Shown here: positions 1-8,183 of the stretch, one piece after another
Layout: the number at the start of each line of letters is the position of its first letter
Numbering within the stretch: position 1 is the first letter of the stretch
NCBI GenBank assembly: GCA_019115745.1
Contig: DXDA01000068.1
Coordinates: forward strand, 62,001-126,000
Direction of reading: 5' to 3'
DNA: 64,000 bases
DNA from: Candidatus Alistipes intestinigallinarum
Lineage (GTDB): Bacteria; Bacteroidota; Bacteroidia; Bacteroidales; Rikenellaceae
Program-made: the position numbers and the translations under genes
The notes under the pieces: model-generated
Database searches by the model: none
What the model saw: only the letters and a program-made list of their open reading frames with translations
What the model was told of the DNA's origin: nothing

Positions 1-65
1 GGCCGGGGCGGTTCCGGCCGCCCGGGCGAACTTTGTGCCTGATTTCCGGCAGGCCCGGCCATGAA

Positions 66-98
66 AAAGAGGCTTCGGAGTATCCCCGAAGCCTCTTT
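66..98 (-). terminator. Rho-independent terminator downstream of the TonB-dependent receptor gene
   Basis: Perfect 13-bp stem AAAGAGGCTTCGG / CCGAAGCCTCTTT with a short loop; T-rich run on the minus strand after the stem. Confidence 0.8.
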
Positions 99-123
99 CT
101 TGTTGACGGGCGGCTCCCCGGTC

Positions 124-2985
124 TCAGAAGCGGACCTTGGCGCCGAGCGAGCAGCGGATGCCGTAGTATTCGGCCTGGCGGACGCGGTCCTTCGTGCCCT
201 GGTAGTAACGCAGGGGCTGGTTCAGCAGGTTGCCCACCTCGGCGAAGATCGAAATGTGCTTCGTGGCGCGGACCGAGAGGTTGGCATCGAGGTAGTTGAC
301 GCTGTCGTAGTAGCGGTCGGTGAAGGCCGTCATGCCCATCTCCTCGTTGTCGAGGAACGAGCTGGCGTAGTTGTACGAGAGGGTAGCGGTGAGGCGTTTG
401 TTCTCGAAGTAGAGCGAGGCGTTGACCGTGTGCTCGGGGGTTCCGGGCAGTTGGATGTCATCGGCCTTGCGCCCGGCGAAGATCGGGTCGGTCAGACGGG
501 TCACCTTCGAGTGGTTGTAGGTGTAGTTGGTGTAGATACCGAAGTTCTTCAGGGCCGGGGCGATGAATCCCAGGTCGCGCTGGAAGGCTACCTCGACGCC
601 GAAGAGCCGGGCATCTCCCGCATTGACGGCCTTGTATAACTCCTTGAACTCCGTACCGCCGATCGTCTGGTCCTCGATCATGGCGTCGACGATGAAGTCG
701 GAGATCTCCTTGTAGTAGACGCCGGCCGATACCAGACCGATCGACTTGAAGTAGTATTCGAACATCAGGTCGTAGTTGTTCGAGACGGTGTTGCGCAGGT
801 CGGGGTTGCCCATCGTGTACTCTTCGTCGGCGAGGTTCACACGGTCGCCCGGCACCATCTGGCTGAATTTCGGACGGGCGAGCGTCGTGGTGAAGCTGGC
901 GCGCAGCACCATGTTGTCCACGGGTTCGTATTTGACGAGGACCGAAGGCAGCCAGTTGTCAACATCCGTTTGCCGGGAGGTGGGCGTCGAGGTGATGTTC
1001 TCCTCTTCGGCATCCACGTGGAGGGCATTTCCGGTGTAGTCGTAGGCGGTGTGTTCGAGGCGGAGTCCGGCGATGAGCTTCAGACGGTTGCCGAACTGCT
1101 GGTCGTAACGCAGGTAGGCGGCGTGAATGGTCTCGTGTCCGGTGTAGTTCTCGGCCTCCTCCATCGGGTTGCGTGTGCGGTCGAACTGCGAGGCGTCCGC
1201 AAAGTCGAGGCGCGAGAGGTACTGCTTGCTGACGAAATCCCCGACGGTGTAGTCTCCGGCGTAGAAGTTTTTGCGTGTGGCGTCATAGGTGTTGCCGGCG
1301 CTCATGGCCTGGGCGATGAAGGAGGTTTCGTCGGCGGGCTCCACGTCGTAGAAGGTGATGAGTTTCGACTTGTCCTTGTCCTGGAATTTGTATCCGGCAC
1401 GGAGCGTTCCGGCGAAGGTTCCCGTGAAGAGGCGGGCGCGGAGGTCGATGTGGGCCTTGTATTCGGTCTCCTCGATCTCGCTGAACGATTCGGTCAGTTC
1501 GTCGAGCTTGATGAAGTTCGTGGTGTTGAGCGCCATGAGCGAGGCGTCGGTCGGCGTGAAGCGCGGCTCGCGTTCGTCGGAGAGGTCCATGTCGAAGCGG
1601 ATCGGATTGTCCTCGTCGCTCTCCAGCCCGATGTAACGCTCGTTGGGGCGGTCCTCCGAGGCGCGGGCGTAGTCGAAGCCCCATTCAACGCCGAGCCAGC
1701 CGAGGTTGTGTTCCCCCGAGAGTGCGATGTCGGCCGTCTGCTGGCGTTCGAGACGTGCGAACTTCGTATCGGGCGATCCGCCTTTGGTCTGGCGGCGCAG
1801 ATAGGCCGTGGCCGTACCGTCCGTTTCGGGAGTAATGTCCTTGTAGGTCAGGCGGTACCGGTTCTCCCAGTCGTTGCGGCGGTTGTACATGCCGCGGAGT
1901 TCGAGCTTGTGGTTTTCGTTGAATTTCCAGTCGAACGAGAGCGAATAGCTCTGGCGCTCGCGGTGTACGTAATATTGCCGCACCTCGAATTCGTCGACAT
2001 AGGCGTTTCCGGCATCATCCTCCTTCCAGGTCGCTTCGATGTTGTCCGAACCGATCGGGTTGTTGTGGTAGGCGAGCGAGGCCATGACGCCGAGTTTGTC
2101 GTTGAAGAAGCGCGAACCCCAGCTTGCCGATCCGTTGAAGGTGACGCGCTGCGAAACGGGGTTGTATCCGGCCCCGGCCGTAGCGGCTACGGTTTGCCGG
2201 TAGGGCGAGTTCTTCGTCACGAGGTTCACCGAACCGCCGATCGCATCGCCGTCCATGTCTGCCGTGACGACCTTGTGGACCTCGATGGTCTGGATCATGT
2301 CCGTGGGGATGAGGTCCAACTGCGCGGCGCGGGAGTCACCCTCGGCCGAGGGAAGGCGGTTGCCGTTGAGCGTCACGGAGGTGAGGTCGGGAGCCGTACC
2401 GCGAACCTGCCCGAAGCGCGCCTCTCCCTGATCGTACTGGACGTTGATGCCGGGGATACGCTTCATGGCATCGCCGATGTTTGCGTCGGCGAAGCGGCTC
2501 ATCTGGTCGGCGGCGACGATGTTGCTCACGCCGTCGTTGTTCTTCTGGATGGAGAGGGCGCGGCGCTGTCCCTCGACGATTCCCGACACGACGACATTGC
2601 CGATGGACATTCCTTCGTGGAGAAGGAATTCGCAGTGCAGGGTCTGATCCTTGCGGATGTCATAGCTTTGGCAAATCTGTTCGTATCCCACGTAGTTGAC
2701 ACAGACATCGTATTTTCCTTCGGGGACACCGCGCAGGGAGAAGCTTCCGTCGGACGCCGTGACGGCTCCGAGGTTCAGCGCGCGGATATAGACCACGGCG
2801 CCTTGAATGGCATGGTGCTTGTCGTCGAGGACGACGCCGGTCAGCGATCCGCGGGGGGCCGCTGCGGCCGCCGCCGCAGCGGCGGCTTCGGTTTCGGTTT
2901 CACCGACCGTGGCGGCTGCAAGCGAACCGGGAAGAGCGGAGCTCAGCGCTACGGCCAACAGAAGAGGCAGGCAATGTTTCTTCAT
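124..2985 (-). CDS. TonB-dependent receptor with N-terminal CarboxypepD_reg-like domain, plug and beta-barrel
   Basis: 953 aa; signal peptide, GSLTGVVLDDKHHAIQGA..., plug-like NNDGVSNIVAADQMSRFADANIGDAMKRIPGI..., C-terminal aromatic barrel strand ending KVRF. Confidence 0.93.
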   Translation of the reverse strand: MKKHCLPLLLAVALSSALPGSLAAATVGETETEAAAAAAAAAAPRGSLTGVVLDDKHHAIQGAVVYIRALNLGAVTASDGSFSLRGVPEGKYDVCVNYVGYEQICQSYDIRKDQTLHCEFLLHEGMSIGNVVVSGIVEGQRRALSIQKNNDGVSNIVAADQMSRFADANIGDAMKRIPGINVQYDQGEARFGQVRGTAPDLTSVTLNGNRLPSAEGDSRAAQLDLIPTDMIQTIEVHKVVTADMDGDAIGGSVNLVTKNSPYRQTVAATAGAGYNPVSQRVTFNGSASWGSRFFNDKLGVMASLAYHNNPIGSDNIEATWKEDDAGNAYVDEFEVRQYYVHRERQSYSLSFDWKFNENHKLELRGMYNRRNDWENRYRLTYKDITPETDGTATAYLRRQTKGGSPDTKFARLERQQTADIALSGEHNLGWLGVEWGFDYARASEDRPNERYIGLESDEDNPIRFDMDLSDEREPRFTPTDASLMALNTTNFIKLDELTESFSEIEETEYKAHIDLRARLFTGTFAGTLRAGYKFQDKDKSKLITFYDVEPADETSFIAQAMSAGNTYDATRKNFYAGDYTVGDFVSKQYLSRLDFADASQFDRTRNPMEEAENYTGHETIHAAYLRYDQQFGNRLKLIAGLRLEHTAYDYTGNALHVDAEEENITSTPTSRQTDVDNWLPSVLVKYEPVDNMVLRASFTTTLARPKFSQMVPGDRVNLADEEYTMGNPDLRNTVSNNYDLMFEYYFKSIGLVSAGVYYKEISDFIVDAMIEDQTIGGTEFKELYKAVNAGDARLFGVEVAFQRDLGFIAPALKNFGIYTNYTYNHSKVTRLTDPIFAGRKADDIQLPGTPEHTVNASLYFENKRLTATLSYNYASSFLDNEEMGMTAFTDRYYDSVNYLDANLSVRATKHISIFAEVGNLLNQPLRYYQGTKDRVRQAEYYGIRCSLGAKVRF

Positions 2986-3026
2986 ACTTTATCCTTTGTA
3001 AATGTTTGTGTTTCGAAATTCTGCGG

Positions 3027-3034
3027 CAAAAGTA
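3027..3034 (-). promoter_or_regulatory. Putative Bacteroidetes -7 element (TACTTTTG) for the TonB-dependent receptor gene
   Basis: TAnnTTTG on the minus strand about 40 nt upstream of the start; no clear -33 TTTG. Confidence 0.4.
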
Positions 3035-3178
3035 TGGAGGTGATGTTACTGCGGTTTTATGACTCTGTAACAGTTTGGATGCAAATGTGTTACAAATCGG
3101 TTAAGTTTGTTTTGGCCGATTCCGGGATTTCGATTATTGCCTATCTTTGCCGCCGGAAAAACCTATTCGTTATTCAAT

Positions 3179-4132
3179 ATGAAGAGATTCTGTACTATTC
3201 TGCTGGCTGCAGCGCTTGCGGCCTGTACGACGGCCGAACCGGAAAAGAGGGCAGCCGAGGGGACCTATGACGGGGAGTTGAATATTCTGATGCTTTCCGA
3301 CGCGGGTCGGAACGGCTCCTACGATCAGCGCCTGATCGGGGAGTGGATGGGTGTTTACGCCGATGTGCTGGGTCCGGAGTTCGTGATATCGTGCGGGGAC
3401 CTGTTCCACTACCAGGGAATCCAGTCGACGCAGGACCCGCTGCTGTGGAGCAATTTCGAGAGCATCTACACCCACGGGGAGCTGCAGTGTCCGTGGTACG
3501 GGGTGCTGGGCAACCACGAATACCGGGGCAATACGCAGGCGATGATGGATTATTCGAAGGTCAGCCGCCGCTGGAACATGCCCGACCGTTATTATACGTT
3601 CTCCGTGCCGCTGGATGACGATGAACCCGATTCGGACCGAGTTCGTTTCGTCTTCATCGACACGGCGCCGCTGATCGACAAGTACCGCGAGGATTCGGTC
3701 CAGTACCCCGACGTGCAGCTTGTGGATCCCGATGCCGAGGTTCGCTGGATCGACAGCGTGCTGCGGGTTTCGACCGAGAAGTGGAAGGTCGTGGTGGGCC
3801 ACCATCCGTTGTATACCTATGATGACAAGGATGATATCGAGCAGGAGAACCTGCGGGCGCGTTTGGAGCGTATTTTCCGGCAGAACGGGGTGGATGCCTA
3901 CTTCTGCGGCCATATCCATACGTTCCAGCACATCCGGACGGGTCAGGACAGCATCGACTACGTGGTGAATACGTCGGCATCGAAGCAGCGGGCTCCTCAG
4001 CGTGGTCCGTTGACGCAGTATGCGAGTGAAAATTCGGGTTTTGGACTGTTGTCATTCGACGAGGGAGTGATGCACTACACGCTGGTGAACAGCCGAGGAG
4101 AACTGGAATACGAGATCGAACGCCGGAAGTAG
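3179..4132 (+). CDS. Lipoprotein metallophosphoesterase, purple/tartrate-resistant acid phosphatase-like
   Basis: Start at MKRFCTILLAAALAAC (lipobox); calcineurin-like motifs SCGDLFH, GNHEY, VVGHHPLYT, CGHIHTFQH. Confidence 0.88.
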   Translation: MKRFCTILLAAALAACTTAEPEKRAAEGTYDGELNILMLSDAGRNGSYDQRLIGEWMGVYADVLGPEFVISCGDLFHYQGIQSTQDPLLWSNFESIYTHGELQCPWYGVLGNHEYRGNTQAMMDYSKVSRRWNMPDRYYTFSVPLDDDEPDSDRVRFVFIDTAPLIDKYREDSVQYPDVQLVDPDAEVRWIDSVLRVSTEKWKVVVGHHPLYTYDDKDDIEQENLRARLERIFRQNGVDAYFCGHIHTFQHIRTGQDSIDYVVNTSASKQRAPQRGPLTQYASENSGFGLLSFDEGVMHYTLVNSRGELEYEIERRK

Positions 4133-4178
4133 CGGCTTTTGTGATGCATCATTCGTAGGCCTTGGCCTTGTATTGAAA

Positions 4179-4219
4179 ACAGGAATCGCCTCAAGGTATA
4201 TGCTTGAGGCGATTCCTGT
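4179..4219. terminator. Bidirectional terminator between convergent phosphatase and tatA genes
   Basis: Perfect 17-bp inverted repeat ACAGGAATCGCCTCAAG / CTTGAGGCGATTCCTGT with 7-nt loop. Confidence 0.8.
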
Positions 4220-4387
4220 CTTTGTTGTTTTCGTGATCGTTTTATTGAATATCAGAGCTCGGAGACGAGAATACTCCTGCTGTTGTTCCTGCCGGAAACG
4301 GCCCATTTACGGAAGATATGCATAATAGTCAGGTGTCTAAAACTGAGTTAATAGCATTTTGTAAAGTCCGGCGAGGGTAACGAATGT

Positions 4388-4591
4388 TCAGTTTTTATGA
4401 TGCGCTTGTTGTTTTTCAGAAGAGCTGTCATTTTCGGCGGCATAATCTTTATTGACAGCATCCTTGAACTCCTTGACCCCTCGTCCCATACCGCGCATCA
4501 GTTCGGGAATTTTCCGACTGCCGAACAGCAAAAGAACAACCAATACGATAATAAGGAGTTGGCCGTATCCGATTGCACAGGGTATGAACAT
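4388..4591 (-). CDS. tatA: TatA/TatE-family twin-arginine translocase subunit
   Basis: 67 aa; one N-terminal TM helix, then LLFGSRKIPELMRGMGRGVKEFKDAV (TatA hinge and amphipathic helix). Confidence 0.9.
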   Translation of the reverse strand: MFIPCAIGYGQLLIIVLVVLLLFGSRKIPELMRGMGRGVKEFKDAVNKDYAAENDSSSEKQQAHHKN

Positions 4592-4611
4592 ATGTGTTTT
4601 TTATAAAATAA

Positions 4612-4619
4612 CAAAAATA
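4612..4619 (-). promoter_or_regulatory. Putative -7 element (TATTTTTG) upstream of tatA
   Basis: TAnnTTTG on the minus strand about 20 nt upstream of the tatA start. Confidence 0.4.
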
Positions 4620-4649
4620 GGAGGATTGTTATATCGGAATGCGAAGACA

Positions 4650-4716
4650 AAAGTTGTGCATATTCGATTCATCCCCGGGAACTACCCTCAAGGAGAATCT
4701 ACCTATGCACAACTTT
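4650..4716 (-). terminator. Long-arm inverted repeat between the PUL lipoprotein gene and tatA, probable terminator
   Basis: Perfect 13-bp arms AAAGTTGTGCATA / TATGCACAACTTT separated by 41 nt. Confidence 0.5.
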
Positions 4717-4720
4717 CATG

Positions 4721-5986
4721 TTATTTTACTGCATCACAAGCATTCCAGTCATGAACGATAAAGCCCTTGTGTCCATCCGCTGTCTGGAAGGAGATGTAGT
4801 AGATATGTGATTCCTTGCCGTTGTCGCCCACTCGTTTCTGCAGATAAAGGCTCGTCAGGGCAATCTCGCTGGTCTTATCGTCATACATTACGGTTTGGCC
4901 GTCGGTTGTTACCTCAAGCAATGGCTTTCGATTGGTTGCATTCACACATTCCAGGTTATCCGCCCAACCGCCATTGAATGACACGTGCCAGCTATCCTTT
5001 CCATGATCCCAATACATGTGTTTTGTGGTTGCATAGCTTCCTCTCGATACGGTTTCCGGGATCGTTAGATCTGCTCGATAATCATCCCAAGAGATTCGAG
5101 GTGTCGGATCATCCGTGTTCATCGGCACACTCAATCGAACCTGTGCCTGCTCATTCATCCGGTCATAAACGGACAACGTTGCAGCACCATCTCCCACGAT
5201 CGTCAAGTGAATTGTTTCTCCCTCCAGACTAACCGAGACTACGTTCGGATTGTTCGATTCCACCCGATAATCACCGTTGCCGGAAAGGATATGAATCTCC
5301 TTAGTCTCCAACTCGCCGCCATAATTGTATGTTCCCGTGATTTCGCCTTCCACATCCAATACCAGTGGTGCGAGCGGGTCCGTTACGGAGACCTTGATCG
5401 TGACGCTCTTCTGTTTGCAATCCCGGACCGTAATTTCGGCCTCTTCGATATTCGATTTTCCTTTCAGGGAGAGAAGCCAACCGTCCGTACTCTCCGGATC
5501 CTGTATGATCGAGGCCTCTACGGATTCCGGCGCCGAACTATATGCCTCATATCCACCGTTCCCGGACAAAATCTTCAGGTTCTTGACCGAGCCGTCATTA
5601 TCCAGACGCAGCACGCCCGTCTGGCCAGGAATGGACTCCAATACCAGATCGTAAAGCTGCTTGACGGTCACGATCATCCGGGCTCGGTTATAACCGTCAT
5701 CCGAGAGATGGACCATTGTCGAGCCGATTTTCCCGGCCGTCAACCGAATTACATCATCCGCGATGATTGCGGTTACGATCTCCGGGTCATCGCTCTTCAC
5801 GCGATAATTCACGCCGGGCAGACCAATCGTCACGTCGAAAACATCCTGTTCCGACAGAACAACATCGTGGCTGCTCAGAGGCACATTGACATATGAAAAA
5901 TGAGTATCCTGATCTTCACTGCATCCCATGCCTGCCCAACACGATATGGCGATAAGTATTTGTATCGAAGTTTTCCAAAGTTTCAT
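4721..5986 (-). CDS. PUL-associated lipoprotein with about three tandem Ig-like repeats and a distinct C-terminal domain
   Basis: Lipobox AISCWAGMGC; repeated ILSGNGGYEAYSSAPESVEAS / ILSGNGDYRVESNNPNVVSVS units. Confidence 0.75.
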   Translation of the reverse strand: MKLWKTSIQILIAISCWAGMGCSEDQDTHFSYVNVPLSSHDVVLSEQDVFDVTIGLPGVNYRVKSDDPEIVTAIIADDVIRLTAGKIGSTMVHLSDDGYNRARMIVTVKQLYDLVLESIPGQTGVLRLDNDGSVKNLKILSGNGGYEAYSSAPESVEASIIQDPESTDGWLLSLKGKSNIEEAEITVRDCKQKSVTIKVSVTDPLAPLVLDVEGEITGTYNYGGELETKEIHILSGNGDYRVESNNPNVVSVSLEGETIHLTIVGDGAATLSVYDRMNEQAQVRLSVPMNTDDPTPRISWDDYRADLTIPETVSRGSYATTKHMYWDHGKDSWHVSFNGGWADNLECVNATNRKPLLEVTTDGQTVMYDDKTSEIALTSLYLQKRVGDNGKESHIYYISFQTADGHKGFIVHDWNACDAVK

Positions 5987-6003
5987 AGGTTCAAGCATTC
6001 AGG

Positions 6004-7431
6004 TTATTTTTTCTTTCTGTTTTTCGTGTAGTCGAACAAACCTCGCGCATCCAGCCGGGCTTGAAGTTCGTGAATGTCTACATCCCGTGTCCGGAGATTT
6101 TGGGCGGCACACAAGGCGGCAGCCGTACCGGCCGCTTCGCCGATCAGTGCGCAAATCGGCTGCACGCGATAGGAACTGTGGGCGATTTTGGTCCCGCTGA
6201 TGATCCGACCGGCCGTCAGCAGGCCTTCCGTATTCTTGGGGGTGAGGCAACGGTAGGGGATTCCGTAGGGAGGCGTGTGTTTTTTCTCCTCCGGAATCTT
6301 CATGCCCCAGGCGTCAAGACTATAGTGGGCATCGGCCACTTTGTCCTCCGGCATGATTCCCTGAATAATGTCGTCGGCCGTCAGCACATAGTCTCCCGTG
6401 ATACGGCGAGCCTCCCGGATTCCTATCTTGGGCGCCAGCGTGACCGAGAATCCGGCCTCGTTGATCACCCGGATGTTGTGTTCCAGTTTCTGAAGTCCCT
6501 TGAGTTGCCCGGCTGCAACTTCGACCGGATCGCATGTATTTTTCACCGGGACTGTCGTTCCCCAAAAGAGATAAGCGCCCTTGTCTCGTTTGTGAATCTC
6601 CTCCAGATTCTCTTTCCGCAGCCAATCCGGCTCTCCGGCCTCCATGCCGCTGCTCCCTTTGAGTTGATCCAACGGGAATTTGGCATCCGGGCGGATCTTT
6701 TGAGCGAGAAACATCCACGTACAGGGCTGTACTTTTCCGTCGCCGACGGCCATACCCACCGATTCTCCGAAGTCCTCCATCGATTCGTTGCCGTACATGA
6801 ATTCGCACCCGGCCGACGCTGCGACCAGCCCGGTTCCCGTAGCATCGATCGTCACTTTGGCCCGGACCTCCTGCAGACACCCATTCCGCAACATGCGCAC
6901 ACCCTTGACCTCAATCTTCCGACGGCTCCGTTCGACAATCGCCTCTATGACCGGGCAGCCGCACATCAGTGTCAGATTGGGCTCCGCGGCGATCAGCTCA
7001 AGGGCAACCTGTTGGAACGAGGTGGGATGCCACCAGTTGTTTTTTCCATTGTAACTGTTGTTGAAATTCGGATCGGGCTTTCCGGAGAGATCATGCTTTT
7101 CATTGAGCCGGTTGATCATCTCACTGAATACGCCCAACCGGGGAGCACCGCAGACAAACGGAACGAACATGTCGACCGGAGCTCCACCCGGTGCCATATC
7201 CTCCTCGATCAACACGACTTTTGCTCCTTCCCGAGCTGCAGCGATTGCTGCCGGGATTCCTCCGGGGCCGGCACCGACGACTGCCACATCAAACTCCAAT
7301 GGGGGATACATCGGCGTTTCCGCCGAGGCCTCGCGGATTACGTTTGCGGCTTGGGACAACCGCGGAGCCACTACTCCGGCCGCAATCCCGAGGCCGGCTA
7401 TTTTCAAGAAATCTCTTCGCTTGATTGCCAT
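6004..7431 (-). CDS. Tat-exported FAD-dependent oxidoreductase (FAD_oxidored, PF12831-like)
   Basis: Twin-arginine signal MAIKRRDFLKIAGLGIAAGVV; Rossmann DVAVVGAGPGGIPAAIAAAREGAKVVLIEED; GLLTAGRIISGTKIAHSSYRVQPICALIGEAAG. Confidence 0.9.
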   Translation of the reverse strand: MAIKRRDFLKIAGLGIAAGVVAPRLSQAANVIREASAETPMYPPLEFDVAVVGAGPGGIPAAIAAAREGAKVVLIEEDMAPGGAPVDMFVPFVCGAPRLGVFSEMINRLNEKHDLSGKPDPNFNNSYNGKNNWWHPTSFQQVALELIAAEPNLTLMCGCPVIEAIVERSRRKIEVKGVRMLRNGCLQEVRAKVTIDATGTGLVAASAGCEFMYGNESMEDFGESVGMAVGDGKVQPCTWMFLAQKIRPDAKFPLDQLKGSSGMEAGEPDWLRKENLEEIHKRDKGAYLFWGTTVPVKNTCDPVEVAAGQLKGLQKLEHNIRVINEAGFSVTLAPKIGIREARRITGDYVLTADDIIQGIMPEDKVADAHYSLDAWGMKIPEEKKHTPPYGIPYRCLTPKNTEGLLTAGRIISGTKIAHSSYRVQPICALIGEAAGTAAALCAAQNLRTRDVDIHELQARLDARGLFDYTKNRKKK

Positions 7432-7439
7432 AACAAATC

Positions 7440-8126
7440 TCATTTACCGGTTTTCAATGCCTCGATCACGTTCGGGGCAATCATTTCCAGCGCGCCCCGT
7501 TTGGTAGAATGTACGCCGTCATGCAGAAAGTTTCGGAACCCTTTTTCTCCTTTTTTCTCGATGATCTCATTCCAGATCGGAGTGAAATCGATGATCTGCA
7601 GGCGGTATTTGTCCGCCAGGGTATGATACCCTTCGATGTAGGATTGCAGATTCGGTCGATCTTCGGCGCATTTTCCCAGTGGATGCGTAGAGACCACCAA
7701 CAGGATGACTTCGGCTTTGGGGTTCTGTTCGCGGACCTTGCGAATCATGTAGTCCGTATTCTTCATCGACTGTTCCGGAGAGATGTCGAACCGGGTTACG
7801 GCATCGTTGACCGAAAACTCGATGATCAAGGCATCCGGTTTAACGGAGAGCACGCTGTCTGCGAAATTATTGGCGCCCCACTGGGAGTTGCGACCGCTGC
7901 CACCCCGATTGAATACGGTCAAATGTCCTTTGTATTCGGCATTGAGCACTTCGCCGATCTGCTCAACCCATAACGGGCCGTTGCCCAAACGGGTAATACT
8001 GGTCCCGTATACGACCAGCGTACGATCATGGCCTTTGCGCAGATCCTTGACGAAACGGCTTTGTGCTGCGACCGAAATCGTAATGAAAAGACAGCAAGCT
8101 AAAAGAATGATTTTGTGGTTTTTCAT
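7440..8126 (-). CDS. SGNH/GDSL-family hydrolase, secreted
   Basis: Signal peptide; VVYGTSITRLGNGPLWVEQIGE, GRNSQWGANN, IIEFSVNDA, LHDGVHSTKRG blocks. Confidence 0.87.
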   Translation of the reverse strand: MKNHKIILLACCLFITISVAAQSRFVKDLRKGHDRTLVVYGTSITRLGNGPLWVEQIGEVLNAEYKGHLTVFNRGGSGRNSQWGANNFADSVLSVKPDALIIEFSVNDAVTRFDISPEQSMKNTDYMIRKVREQNPKAEVILLVVSTHPLGKCAEDRPNLQSYIEGYHTLADKYRLQIIDFTPIWNEIIEKKGEKGFRNFLHDGVHSTKRGALEMIAPNVIEALKTGK

Positions 8127-8183
8127 GGTTATCTTATTTTGCGATTTGACGATCCAATTTGTCGCAAGGCGACCTGTATCCGG

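Noticed and set aside
970-3270. 766-aa plus-strand ORF
   Set aside because: Antisense to the TonB-dependent receptor; valine/glycine-rich shadow translation from high-GC codons, no recognisable domain.
4388-4591. tatA as the last gene of the PUL operon
   Set aside because: Not claimed as cotranscribed: an inverted repeat and an independent -7 box separate it from the upstream lipoprotein gene.
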